From Psychromonas sp. MB-3u-54 (lineage in GTDB: Bacteria > Pseudomonadota > Gammaproteobacteria > Enterobacterales > Psychromonadaceae), in NCBI RefSeq assembly GCF_002836415.1, contig NZ_PJBP01000179.1, positions 1-64,000 of the forward strand: a stretch of DNA of 64,000 bases. Reading direction: 5' to 3'. This document shows positions 36,288 to 44,957 of this stretch, one piece after another; the first letter of the stretch is position 1; each line of letters starts with the position of its first letter. The translations under genes and the position numbers were made by a program. A model generated the notes under the pieces. The model ran no database searches, was not told the DNA's origin, and saw only the letters and a program-made list of their open reading frames with translations.

Positions 36288-36709
36288 AATACAAACTTAG
36301 GTCCGATAGCACTCATTTTTATGGTGAAGTTTATTTAAAATCAAAGACTTGAACTATAAAAAAATGATGCGAACTTAGGTTCGTTGGCCCTATTTAAAAA
36401 ATCATCCCTAAACTTTTTTTTAAATATCAAATTTACAATAAACAGGTTAAATCCATAAAATCCGCTGTGCCACTAAGTACAGATAATCCCCTAGAGATGC
36501 CCAGAGAAAAGTTTACTTCATTACCCATAAAACTAAGCCAATTTACATTTTTACATATTATCAAAGGGTTATTAGTTTATAAAAGTAGCGATGATTTTTC
36601 GGTACAAGTCGAGCAGCACAAATATCAACTTGCTTTGCAATGGTTAGATTACTCATGCAGAAGGATGGCTGAGTCTTGTAGGCAATAAGGAAAGGATATG
36701 TGGCGTGGT

Positions 36710-36743
36710 TTAATAGATTCACAAACTGATGTGAATCTATTAA
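36710..36743. other. Perfect 13-bp hairpin
   Basis: TTAATAGATTCAC and GTGAATCTATTAA pair perfectly across an 8-nt loop. No T tract follows, so it is not a classic terminator. It sits in the gene-poor gap between the receptor and the TonB2 operon. Confidence 0.6.
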
Positions 36744-36961
36744 TAGCCCAAACCGAGGTGTATTTGACGCTGCTTTTAAAGAGAAAATGCGGGCAAGGTG
36801 TTTAGGAGGGCATAAAGCTGCCGATAGTTTTTATTGATAGCAGAACTGGGCGACACTCAGTAACCAGAGCCCGGCTTAAGGAAAAACACGAGACTACGTC
36901 ATTCCGGCTGTATTCCAGCTAAAGTCTCAGCAAATTAAAGATAGTTTTCTGTCGAATAAAC

Positions 36962-36987
36962 CATATCTCATCGAGAGATGAGATATG
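36962..36987. other. Perfect 11-bp hairpin with GAGA loop
   Basis: CATATCTCATC and GATGAGATATG pair perfectly across a GAGA tetraloop. It lies about 140 nt beyond the end of the minus-strand TonB2 operon and could contribute to 3'-end formation, but no T tract follows. Confidence 0.5.
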
Positions 36988-37124
36988 AACACCTCGAAGA
37001 TGACAATATTCAGCTGTGACAATGTTGAGCGGTAATATTCTTATACCAAATTCAGGTATGCAGCAATCTTTAGGCTATGTAGAGCTATTGTCGAACTAGG
37101 CGTTACTGGGCAGCGCTATCAATA

Positions 37125-38360
37125 CTAGACCGCAATTCTTTGGCTTTCTTTTAACTGGTTATCTAATATTTTTAACCAATTGGCAGCACGCTTTTTGGCA
37201 CTTGGATAAGTCAAGGCTAAACGCGCAATCTGTGTCGCTGCGGCATAGTTTTCCAACTCAAATAACGCTTGAACTTTGGCTAATGCAATCTTGCCCTCAA
37301 TCTCGGGACTCTCTGATTTTATTTTATCAAGCACGCTTATCATCTCTTTATAACGGCCTAATAGATGCAGCAATTGTGCCTGTATTAATCTATGCTCTGG
37401 ATTACCGCTTAATGATGCACTTTCCCCCCAATACTGCTGCGCTTTATCGCGCTCTCTGGCTGCCTGCCAAAAAGTCGCAAGCTGTTGGTAAACCCGCGCA
37501 TGTTTAGCTATCAGACCATCATTAACAGCAGATTCTAATAATAAACCCGCCTCATAAGGGGATCCTAAAACAGCCCTGAAATTTGCTAAATACTGAATTT
37601 CGTCACTGCTCACAACAAAACCATTTAAGTAGGCTAATTCGTAAGTGGCGAGCGCTTTTTTATCCTCTTTGAGCAGGCGATAAGTAGACGCCAGCTGCAT
37701 CCACCAGCGCTTCTCTTCAGGATAGAGCCCTGTCAATTTAGCCAGGGTTTTATTCGCACTTTGGTAATTTTGCAGCTCATAATCAGCGCTGAGCTTTAAT
37801 ATGTGCACATTTTTATTAAACGCAGTCGCTAAGGCAATCGCTTTATTACTGGCCACGATTAAAGGCCGCCAGGATTTTTGCTGGTAGTAAGCCATCGCTA
37901 AATGCTCATAGAGAGACTCACTTTCAGCGTAACCAATTAACTCCTTATACAAAGCAATCGCCTGAGACGTTTGTTTTTGATTAAGATAAAGATCAGCAAG
38001 CATACGCTGACTTGCCCTTTGCTCTGTTTGTCCCAGTGCATTTTCAGATAGCGCAATGTTAAGTGTCGCTAATGCCTTTTTTTCATTTCCCAGTTCCCAA
38101 TAAAGGTTACCCATGAAACGATTCACATAAGCTTTGTCAAAAGACGATTTGGTTTTAATATCAACGAGTTTATTCAACGCCTGAGGTAATTCGCCTTTTT
38201 CATAAAGTGCAAAGGCAAGGGTCACTTGTTTGCCCACCTTAATACTTAAGCTCGGCTGCGTTAGAGCCCAAGCAGTGCTGGTCAATAAAAGGCTCATTAG
38301 CAAAAATGCGCACAGCATTATCCCTTTGTTGTACGTGCCTATTTTCATAAAATAATTCAT
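37125..38360 (-). CDS. TPR-repeat protein of the TonB2 operon
   Basis: A 411-aa protein with an N-terminal hydrophobic segment at about residues 14-32 (signal peptide or anchor, ending STAWA) and repeated tetratricopeptide units, for example AYVNRFMGNLYWELGNEKKALATLNIAL, RMLADLYLNQKQTSQAIALYKELI and LAMAYYQQKSWRPLIVASNKAI. A similar TPR gene follows tonB2 in Vibrio TonB2 clusters; its exact role in energising uptake is unclear to me. It is last in the six-gene operon, 16 nt after tonB2. ATG at 38348 is an alternative start. Confidence 0.85.
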   Translation of the reverse strand: MNYFMKIGTYNKGIMLCAFLLMSLLLTSTAWALTQPSLSIKVGKQVTLAFALYEKGELPQALNKLVDIKTKSSFDKAYVNRFMGNLYWELGNEKKALATLNIALSENALGQTEQRASQRMLADLYLNQKQTSQAIALYKELIGYAESESLYEHLAMAYYQQKSWRPLIVASNKAIALATAFNKNVHILKLSADYELQNYQSANKTLAKLTGLYPEEKRWWMQLASTYRLLKEDKKALATYELAYLNGFVVSSDEIQYLANFRAVLGSPYEAGLLLESAVNDGLIAKHARVYQQLATFWQAARERDKAQQYWGESASLSGNPEHRLIQAQLLHLLGRYKEMISVLDKIKSESPEIEGKIALAKVQALFELENYAAATQIARLALTYPSAKKRAANWLKILDNQLKESQRIAV

Positions 38361-38376
38361 CGTTTACCGTTCATTG

Positions 38377-39021
38377 TTAAGCGTCCATCTTAAAATCAAG
38401 ACGTATTTTTTGCCCCGTTTGTGTTATTGGCTTTCCATCAATCAGCATAGGTTTATATTTCCATTTTTTCAGGGCCTGCCTGGCCGCCTTTTCAAAGAGG
38501 TGTTTTGGCGCAGCCTCTAAGACTTCGATATTATTCACCCGCCCCGCTTCATTAATATCAAAAGATAAAAGCACGTAACCTTGCTTCCTTAAACGTAATG
38601 CCTTTCTAGGATAACGTGGCTCAGCACGATACAGAGGAATGGCCGTCATGTCGCCAGATTGCGCAATAGCAGGCACAGCCGGCGTCTTTATGCCTGGAAG
38701 ATAAATCGCCATGGCCGTGACACTACGGGATAAATCAACATTAGGTAAGTCCAACGACGCATTGACATTCGGATTAGGTATAGATGTCTTAAGTGTTTCC
38801 GTTGGCACCGCAGTTGTATCCTGCACGGGTTTTGGCGGCTCTGGTTTGCGGCGAATTTTACGGGTAACAGATTCATCTTGATTGATCATGACCAGATCAA
38901 AATAAGGCGTCTCTTCATTGTGTTTATGCTCACTGACTTCTTTATTAATCAAACCAGCCATAAAAAGTAACAACCCGAAGCTAATAACGGGCGCGCCTAA
39001 ACAAGCAAGCAAAAAGCGCAT
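38377..39021 (-). CDS. tonB2: TonB2-type energy transducer
   Basis: A 214-aa TonB family protein spanning the periplasm to TonB-dependent receptors. It has an N-terminal membrane anchor at about residues 6-26, a short proline/lysine-rich stretch (RRKPEPPKPVQD) and the C-terminal TonB domain (PLYRAEPRYPRKALRLRKQGYVLLSFDI through ALKKWKYKPM). The short linker fits TonB2 rather than the longer TonB1 class. It overlaps the exbD2 stop by one base. It probably energises the receptor at 33766. Confidence 0.93.
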   Translation of the reverse strand: MRFLLACLGAPVISFGLLLFMAGLINKEVSEHKHNEETPYFDLVMINQDESVTRKIRRKPEPPKPVQDTTAVPTETLKTSIPNPNVNASLDLPNVDLSRSVTAMAIYLPGIKTPAVPAIAQSGDMTAIPLYRAEPRYPRKALRLRKQGYVLLSFDINEAGRVNNIEVLEAAPKHLFEKAARQALKKWKYKPMLIDGKPITQTGQKIRLDFKMDA

Positions 39022-39425
39022 TATTCTTGCTTCTTAGCAGCAACGGCTATTTGGCTAATACCCGCATCTCGAGCGGCGTCCATGACTTTAACGACCACCC
39101 CGTGGCGCGTATCTTGATCTGCTTGAATGACTAACCCGACATCACCCTGATCTGCCAGTAAACGCTCTAACCCCGCACGAACGCGTTGTACATCGACTTG
39201 TTTTCTGTCGATATAAATTTCACCATTGGCTTTGATTGCAACAAAAATACCCGCTTTGCTTTGCTCCGTTGCCGTAGCGGCTTTAGGACGGTTCACTTCC
39301 ACCCCGGATTCACGCACAAATGAGGTTGTTACTATAAAGAAAATCAGCATGATAAAGACCACATCTATTAGAGGTGTCATATCAATTTGAGTATCATCTT
39401 CTGCTCTAATACGTCTTCTTCTCAT
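39021..39425 (-). CDS. exbD2: ExbD2-type biopolymer transport protein
   Basis: A 134-aa ExbD/TolR protein with one membrane helix (IDVVFIMLIFFIVTTSF) carrying the conserved proton-path Asp in MTPLIDVVFIM, and a periplasmic domain with AIKANGEIYIDRKQVD and VVIQADQDT-like motifs. It works with ExbB2 and TtpC to drive TonB2. It overlaps exbB2 by 4 nt and tonB2 by 1 nt. Confidence 0.93.
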   Translation of the reverse strand: MRRRRIRAEDDTQIDMTPLIDVVFIMLIFFIVTTSFVRESGVEVNRPKAATATEQSKAGIFVAIKANGEIYIDRKQVDVQRVRAGLERLLADQGDVGLVIQADQDTRHGVVVKVMDAARDAGISQIAVAAKKQE

Positions 39426-39970
39426 CGAATATTCTCTTTACAGTTATTATCGTTAGCCAGTTCTAAAGCCAGATTCAACAGTAATACTTTACGTCTGCTT
39501 TCCAGGCGCGAATAAATAAACAAACCCGATAAAGCACAAACCAGTCCAGCCATAGTGGGAATAGTTGCCAATGAGATCCCCGATGCCAGTAAGCGAGGAT
39601 TTCCCGTACCGTACACGGCAACCACATCAAACACCTGCACCATGCCACTCACGGTGCCCAATAAACCGAGTAACGGAAACATTTTAATTAAGGCATTTAA
39701 AAAAGCCATATTCTGTTTTAATTTCATCTCTGCCTGCGCAAGCCAAGTCTGGCGAATTTGTAACGCACACCAGGACTGCTTATCCTCTCTATTGATCCAC
39801 GCTGCGGTGACGCTTTTGCGATAGCCGGGAAATAAAACCAAAAGATAATAAAGGCGTTCAATTATCAATGCCCAAAGCACCATTAACAAAACAGCGATCC
39901 ACCAGAGCACCGGGCCACCGCTATCAATAAAAAGCTCAACGAGATGCAGTTGTTCAAATAACCCGATCAT
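39422..39970 (-). CDS. exbB2: ExbB2-type biopolymer transport protein (MotA/TolQ/ExbB)
   Basis: A 182-aa proton-channel protein with three membrane segments. The MotA/TolQ/ExbB core is MFPLLGLLGTVSGMVQVFDVV followed by ASGISLATIPTMAGLVCALSG. The start at 39970 (MIGLFEQLHLVELF) has GGA 5 nt upstream and overlaps the ttpC stop by 17 nt; the frame extends to 40066 inside ttpC. It pairs with ExbD2 in the TonB2 complex. Confidence 0.92.
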   Translation of the reverse strand: MIGLFEQLHLVELFIDSGGPVLWWIAVLLMVLWALIIERLYYLLVLFPGYRKSVTAAWINREDKQSWCALQIRQTWLAQAEMKLKQNMAFLNALIKMFPLLGLLGTVSGMVQVFDVVAVYGTGNPRLLASGISLATIPTMAGLVCALSGLFIYSRLESRRKVLLLNLALELANDNNCKENIR

Positions 39971-41378
39971 GCGTTTCCAATTTATTGACTTGTCTTGTAG
40001 CTGCAGCTGGATCTTTACCCGTGCCCTGCATTTGTTGGTAAGCTTCAGCTTCAGCCTGCTGCGCAATCAAACCAGCACTCTGCAACTCGATAATATTTAT
40101 CAGGCTACCTGCTCTGCTATGCAATAAGCTGTGAATAAGCAATAAGGGTAATGCTGCAACCAGGCCCATCACGGTCGTAATCAAGGCCATTGAAATACCG
40201 CCCGCCATCAACTTAGGATCCCCGGTACCAAATAAGGTAATTGATTGAAACGTCCCGATCATGCCGGTGACTGTGCCTAACAGCCCCATCATAGGTGCAA
40301 TAGCCGCTAATATCTTCAATACGCTTGAACCGCGTTCGAGCCGGGGGACTTCTCTTAATATCGCCTCTTCGAGTTTCAATTCCAGCACTTGCGTGGTTTG
40401 ATTTCTATTACTTTGATAGATAGCAAAAAGCCTGCCCAATGCATTATTCGGATTAGCTTCAAGCTGTTTGAGTTGTTTTTGTATTTTTATTGATTCTTTG
40501 CCCAAGGTTATAAAACGAACCGCCGCAATCAGCAGGCCAAAGAGCAGAATACCAATAATCAAATAGCCTATGCTGCCCCCCTGCTTGATACGCTCGGTCC
40601 ACGTTGGTGTATGTGACAAAACGGTTAACAAGTCACCTTTGGCAGGATCAAAATAAAAAGGCTTAACTTGTGCACTATCATCGAGCCAATTATCTAAAGT
40701 ACGCTGCACATTACTCGGCACAGGACGTGACAAAGGTTGTAATAATTCAGACTCTGGATTAATAACCATATACTGCTGATCAGCGATAAGGTTAAAAGCG
40801 CCCACCCGGGTAACCTCTTTTTCCGACGCAACACCTGCAGTGTTTAATACTTTAGTGTTAAATGTAGCGACCTTGCTTGATGCCGTCATTTCCTGCTGCA
40901 TAACAAACCATAACCGCTCCAGCTCAGATATTGAAGGCAAGGCTTTTCGCTCTGCTAAGCTGTCGATAAAATCATCTCGCTGCGGGTATTGCGCTGAGGT
41001 AACCGAACCTTTAATCGAGCCTGCAAACTCTCCCGAAATTTGACGCACCACGCCAAACAGTTCACCGAGATTACCTTTGGCAAGATCTAACTCTGCGTCA
41101 AGTGTAGTGAGGATTTTCTCGTTGCCCTCAAAAAATGAACCTTTTTCGCTTACCTGAGTTTTGGCTAAATTTAATCGTGCCTGGGCAGACTTCAGTTTGT
41201 CCTGCCAATGCGTTAAGTCGCCCATAAAATCGTCTTTACGCAACACATTTTTGGCTCTATTTTGCTGCTGCTCTGCGTTGACTTTTTGCAGTAAATCATC
41301 CAACTTATTTGCTTGCGCAGGCGCAGTTAAAGCGCATAAAGTCAATAACGCGCAGCTTAGATTCATCAATAATTTCAT
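39954..41378 (-). CDS. ttpC: TtpC-type MotA/TolQ/ExbB family protein
   Basis: A 474-aa protein specific to TonB2-type systems, where TtpC is required along with ExbB2/ExbD2. It has a signal peptide (MKLLMNLSCALLTLCALTAPAQ shortened at about residue 22), a long predicted periplasmic coiled-coil region to about residue 260, a membrane helix near IGYLIIGILLFGLLIAAV, and a C-terminal ExbB-like domain (AIAPMMGLLGTVTGMIGTFQ, GGISMALITTVMGLVAALPL). It overlaps the DUF3450 gene by one base and exbB2 by 17 nt. Confidence 0.9.
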   Translation of the reverse strand: MKLLMNLSCALLTLCALTAPAQANKLDDLLQKVNAEQQQNRAKNVLRKDDFMGDLTHWQDKLKSAQARLNLAKTQVSEKGSFFEGNEKILTTLDAELDLAKGNLGELFGVVRQISGEFAGSIKGSVTSAQYPQRDDFIDSLAERKALPSISELERLWFVMQQEMTASSKVATFNTKVLNTAGVASEKEVTRVGAFNLIADQQYMVINPESELLQPLSRPVPSNVQRTLDNWLDDSAQVKPFYFDPAKGDLLTVLSHTPTWTERIKQGGSIGYLIIGILLFGLLIAAVRFITLGKESIKIQKQLKQLEANPNNALGRLFAIYQSNRNQTTQVLELKLEEAILREVPRLERGSSVLKILAAIAPMMGLLGTVTGMIGTFQSITLFGTGDPKLMAGGISMALITTVMGLVAALPLLLIHSLLHSRAGSLINIIELQSAGLIAQQAEAEAYQQMQGTGKDPAAATRQVNKLETHDRVI

Positions 41379-42136
41379 TACTTAGCCTCACTTAATAAAG
41401 GCAGCCTTAACAGCGCAGGAATATCGGTTTTTTTAGCAATACGTATTGCTTTTTCAATATCAGATGCATAGGCATCATCAATTACGACCCATTCATTGCT
41501 TGCCCTATCCCATGCCCAAACATTTTTCCCATCGAGTGAAACAGCGACAAAAACAATCCGTCCGAGATAGAAATAATTGACCGTGCGTTCAACGCCATTA
41601 ACATTCAAAGGCCCTTGATATTCCCCCATTTTGCTGCCGTATTCCGCTTCAATATGATAAGACTCTAATAAACGACGGAACTTTTCAGCTTCACTGACAT
41701 CCGCTTTAGTCATCATTGTTTTCAGCTGAGTAAGGCGAGTTTGTCTTTCCTGTGCCAGAAATGGCGAATCGAGCTCAATAAACTGTTCAAGGTTGTCTAA
41801 CATGCGCACCATCAAAGGAACTAAACCCTGACGAGTATCCTGAACGCTTTTAATTTGAGTTGTTAAAGAGGCTTTTTCTTTATTCTGATCCGTTAATAAA
41901 CGCTCAAGGTATTGGCTGTATAATTCCAGACTTTGCGCTTCAGCATTTAATGCCTTTACTTGTACAATTAATGCTGAATTTTGATCATCAATGCCATTAA
42001 TCTTAAGTTGAGCCTGTATATTCTGAGACTGGTCCGAGAGACTGTGCTTTTGTAGTTGCCTCACACTGGTTGCCCAGCTGTAACTGCTACAACTTATCAG
42101 GGCTAAAAACATTAAGCTTTTGTTTAAGAAAACCAC
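41378..42136 (-). CDS. DUF3450 periplasmic coiled-coil protein, first gene of the TonB2 operon
   Basis: A 252-aa protein with a signal peptide at about residues 1-22 (LMFLALISCSSYSWA), a coiled-coil middle and a C-terminal domain with GPLNVNGVERTVNYFYLGRIVFVAVSLDGKNVWAWD, typical of DUF3450. Such proteins precede ttpC in Vibrio TonB2 clusters, but their role is not known to me. A strong Fur-box candidate lies 41-60 nt upstream, so the six-gene operon is probably iron-repressed. Confidence 0.88.
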   Translation of the reverse strand: MVFLNKSLMFLALISCSSYSWATSVRQLQKHSLSDQSQNIQAQLKINGIDDQNSALIVQVKALNAEAQSLELYSQYLERLLTDQNKEKASLTTQIKSVQDTRQGLVPLMVRMLDNLEQFIELDSPFLAQERQTRLTQLKTMMTKADVSEAEKFRRLLESYHIEAEYGSKMGEYQGPLNVNGVERTVNYFYLGRIVFVAVSLDGKNVWAWDRASNEWVVIDDAYASDIEKAIRIAKKTDIPALLRLPLLSEAK

Positions 42137-42176
42137 GCCAATTATTATCCAAAGTTAGATTGAAAAAGAAGAGCCA

Positions 42177-42196
42177 TATGATAACAGTTATCATTC
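42177..42196. promoter_or_regulatory. Fur box candidate upstream of the TonB2 operon
   Basis: ATGATAACAGTTATCAT (42178-42194) is a perfect palindrome around one central base and matches the Fur consensus halves. It lies 41 nt upstream of the DUF3450 start on the minus strand. Confidence 0.82.
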
Positions 42197-42436
42197 AAAG
42201 GTAAAGTTAGTTTACAAATTCCTTTTATTCTTAAGTTAACAATCCAAGTAACAACGGTATAAAAAAAGATTTAAAGTCGTTTTTCTGAGCGGGGATGATC
42301 ATAAACCGAAACGCAGTTTCGCAGTTCGAGTTACATTCGACAGAGGAAATTTGTCGGCTTTAAAGCGCGGAATCTCATCGCTACGACTGAAGTTGCAGGA
42401 TCGAACAAATCATACTATTGAGCGGTTTGGGGTGTT

Positions 42437-42595
42437 ATACCAATCCGCATAAATATCTGACCTATCTGACTTGTTAAAATTAACGCTAGCGCCGTTGTTT
42501 TCAATCCCAATAGCCAGCTATTGCTCAATCAAACGTCTTGCTATCATTACTTTTTCCTGCGTAATTTTAGACCATTTACTTATGCGGATTAGTAT
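42437..42595. repeat. 159-bp terminal-inverted-repeat element (family C, copy 2)
   Basis: Ends ATACCAATCCGCATAA (42437-42452) and TTATGCGGATTAGTAT (42580-42595) are inverted repeats with one mismatch. It matches the copy at 36129-36287 in length and orientation with about five differences. It lies 240 nt upstream of the Fur box of the TonB2 operon and next to a decayed gene. Confidence 0.9.
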
Positions 42596-42599
42596 TACA

Positions 42600-43320
42600 T
42601 ATTTAACTAAGGCGCCATTTTTCTTTTTAACAGCTCCCAATAAGGAATTCCATTGGCAGAAAAAATGTCATCTAAATTATACTTGTTATCTGAGGCCCAT
42701 ATCTAATTTTCAAAAAACAACGGGATAATTTTATTTTCCTGCGGTGCCTGCTCAAACACTTTTTCTCTGGAGTCAATGGAGCCGGCCGGCTTAGCTTTTA
42801 AAAAAAAATTCTATAAAATCAGCTAAACAACTGCCTACAAAAAATCTTGATAGATATTTTCACTATCAATCAGATTGGATCGCCAAGGCGACAATGTAAA
42901 ATCATCATTAAACTGCATTTTTTCCAATCTTCGATATTAAAAACAGTCGTGGTCTTTAATTGGATACCCACCAGCAACATAAGCTTAGTCAAGGCATTAA
43001 CAACTTCCTCAGTATTTTCACTCGGCCCCCCATGATCAGCAGAGTCAATTGCTTAGGTACTTTCAATTGGTTAAGATAATAACGTGATTTGTCTACATTA
43101 TAAGAAGGAAAATAAGGTTTATGACTGACCGGAATATCTTGTAATAAGCGAGTAAAAGTTGAACTAGTTCTACCATTTTCATTAACAAATTATTTTAGCA
43201 TCCCCACTCCATTGATCGCTAGACGAATTGCTTCCCAGACTTTTCTTTGTCTAAAAATATCTTTTTATTAAACGCATAGCGGTGGGTGAGTCAATGAATA
43301 CCACAGATTTAGACGTGGAA
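42600..43320 (-). pseudogene. Decayed minus-strand gene of unknown family
   Basis: Translating the minus strand in mixed frames gives coding-like stretches broken by stops and frameshifts: RQRKVWEAIRLAINGVGMLK then a stop; ENGRTSSTFTRLLQDIPVSH and YYLNQLKVPKQLTLLI; HGGPSENTEEVVNALTKLML after a shift; NDDFTLSPWRSNLIDSENIY after another; and KPAGSIDSREKVFEQAPQ toward the 3' end. I do not recognise the family. The gene starts or has lost its start around 43320 and its 3' end abuts the element at 42437-42595. Confidence 0.5.
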
Positions 43321-43458
43321 AAGTGAACAAGCATATTGTCAGAAATTGCAGCGCTGATATCAACATCAGAAGACAGTAAGGCAAAACACCCTGCCGAGAG
43401 CGGTCATAAAAACAATAAAAGGAGTCGCTTAGAAAAACAAAATTTGCTGGGCATTTTA

Positions 43459-43885
43459 TTAGCCGTAGTAATAAATTAAAAATTGCACAACCATAGCGGC
43501 AAAGATGCCCACCACAATGTCATCAATCATAATACCCAAACCGCCCTGCACTTTTTTATCAAGCCAGCAGATAGGATAAGGTTCTACAATGGCAAAAACT
43601 CGAAACAGGATGAAGCCAATCAATGCCCACTGCCAACTAAAAGGCACCGTTAACATGGTTATCCATAACCGACACAATCGCGCCATGATCGTGACTGCCC
43701 ATATCTCCGCTTGTCACCTGACAAATCCAAATACCAAAAACACTACAGATAACAATAACGGCGATATAGAGCTGTAGCGATAAAAACGACATGAAATAAT
43801 AAAAGGGCACTGCCGCAAGCGTACCAGATGTACCCGGGGCTTTCTTTGCTAAACCGCTTCCAAAACCGACCGCTGCTGAATGCAA
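43459..43885 (-). pseudogene. pgpA: Phosphatidylglycerophosphatase A, frameshifted
   Basis: Two overlapping minus-strand frames together cover PgpA. The first (to 43637) has AVGFGSGLAKKAPGTSGTLAAVPFYY and DMGSHDHGAIV; the second (from about 43672) has LWITMLTVPFSWQWALIGFILFR and GGLGIMIDDIVVG. Between them the conserved WDEFxG segment is missing: only 7 nt (TCGGTTA) replace the 21 nt expected, a 14-nt deletion that also shifts frame near 43666-43673. The lost residues include conserved acidic ones. No ATG precedes the first frame; TTG at 43885 would be needed. The gene follows thiL, as in E. coli. PgpA dephosphorylates phosphatidylglycerophosphate; another enzyme must supply this if the break is real. 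Confidence 0.85.
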
Positions 43886-43943
43886 TGGATTGCTTACGCT
43901 TAGATCTTCACCTTTAATCGTTCTGATTTTATTCTTTTATTTT

Positions 43944-44957
43944 TTATTTTTGCTTAAAATGATCCCATCCGCCGGTCGAATAAGTAACGGCTTGATCTTC
44001 TTTAAAAAATGCTATTAATTCAGATTGCTGTGAAGTAGTACGGCCGATCACCGAGAGGCTTGGCATGGGCTGTGTTTGTTGAGCTATTCTCTGCTCTAGC
44101 AGCATTAAATTATTTTCACTGATCGTAAATAATAATTCATAATCATCCCCGCCGGTTAATGCGTATTGTACTGCCGTATCATTGCTAAGCTTTCCTATAT
44201 TAACTTCCTCCTGCATCCTTTTTGACAAGGGTATAGATTCTATCGCAATTTTTGCAGCACAATGAGATGCTTTCAAAATATGGGTAAGATCCTGGGTTAA
44301 ACCATCGGAGATATCGATACAGCTTGATGCTAAACCGCGTAATAAAATACCGAGATCAACACGCGGCTCGGTAAGCTCTAACGCATCCACAAAGTACTGA
44401 GGATCGGTGAGCGTTAACTCATTTAGTTTGACCGCCAAGCCTAAAGCGCCATCTCCTATATTACTTGAAACACAAATCAGATCGCCCAATTGAGCTTTAT
44501 TACGCTGCAGTGCTAACCCTCTAGGCACAATACCTTTCACAGAAACGGTGATCGATAAAGGACCTTTGGTTGTATCTCCACCCACCAACACAACATCGAA
44601 TTTATCTGCTAATGCAAAAAAGCCGCGGGTAAATTCAGATAACCAATTGGGATTATTATTCACCCTGGCGCCGTTGGGCAGAGTAATCGCCAGGGAAACC
44701 CATTTAGGCAATGCTCCCATCGCAGCGAGATCGCTCAGGTTAACGGCCAGCGCCTTATAACCTAACCGGTATGGGTCAACATCCTCAAAGAAATGCACAG
44801 CACAGACTAAACTGTCTGTGCTGACGGCCAGTTGGTGACCCTCTGGAATATCTAAGAGAGCACAATCATCACCTATGCCTAGGTCAACACCGCTATTTTG
44901 AACTATAGTGCTGCGTTTAAAATAGCTGTCTATCAAAGCAAATTCACTGAGGTTCAT
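43944..44957 (-). CDS. thiL: Thiamine-monophosphate kinase ThiL
   Basis: ATP-dependent kinase making thiamine diphosphate from thiamine monophosphate. The 337-aa product (E. coli 325) shows GIGDDCALLDIPEGHQLAVSTDSLV, GYKALAVNLSDLAAMGALPKW, GGDTTKGPLSITVSVKG, CIDISDGLTQDL and LTGGDDYELLFT, all family hallmarks for metal and nucleotide binding. It overlaps rluF by 4 nt (ATGA), so it is translated with it, and is followed by broken pgpA. Confidence 0.96.
   Translation of the reverse strand: MNLSEFALIDSYFKRSTIVQNSGVDLGIGDDCALLDIPEGHQLAVSTDSLVCAVHFFEDVDPYRLGYKALAVNLSDLAAMGALPKWVSLAITLPNGARVNNNPNWLSEFTRGFFALADKFDVVLVGGDTTKGPLSITVSVKGIVPRGLALQRNKAQLGDLICVSSNIGDGALGLAVKLNELTLTDPQYFVDALELTEPRVDLGILLRGLASSCIDISDGLTQDLTHILKASHCAAKIAIESIPLSKRMQEEVNIGKLSNDTAVQYALTGGDDYELLFTISENNLMLLEQRIAQQTQPMPSLSVIGRTTSQQSELIAFFKEDQAVTYSTGGWDHFKQK

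Larger units (their letters stand above)
35953..37124. other. 1.2-kb gap with repeats and no recognisable gene
   Basis: This A+T-rich interval separates the receptor gene from the convergent TonB2 operon. It holds a 159-bp inverted-repeat element (36129-36287), a partly repeated segment (CATTTTTATGATGAAGT near 36046 and CATTTTTATGGTGAAGT near 36315), and two perfect hairpins, 36710-36743 and 36962-36987. Open frames at 35945-36169 and 36467-36688 (75 and 74 codons) match nothing I recognise and have no good ribosome sites. It may be remains of decayed genes. Confidence 0.6.

Noticed and set aside
36467-36688. 73-residue frame in the gap before the TonB2 operon
   Set aside because: Unrecognised composition, no ribosome site and no neighbours to support it; left as part of the gap description.
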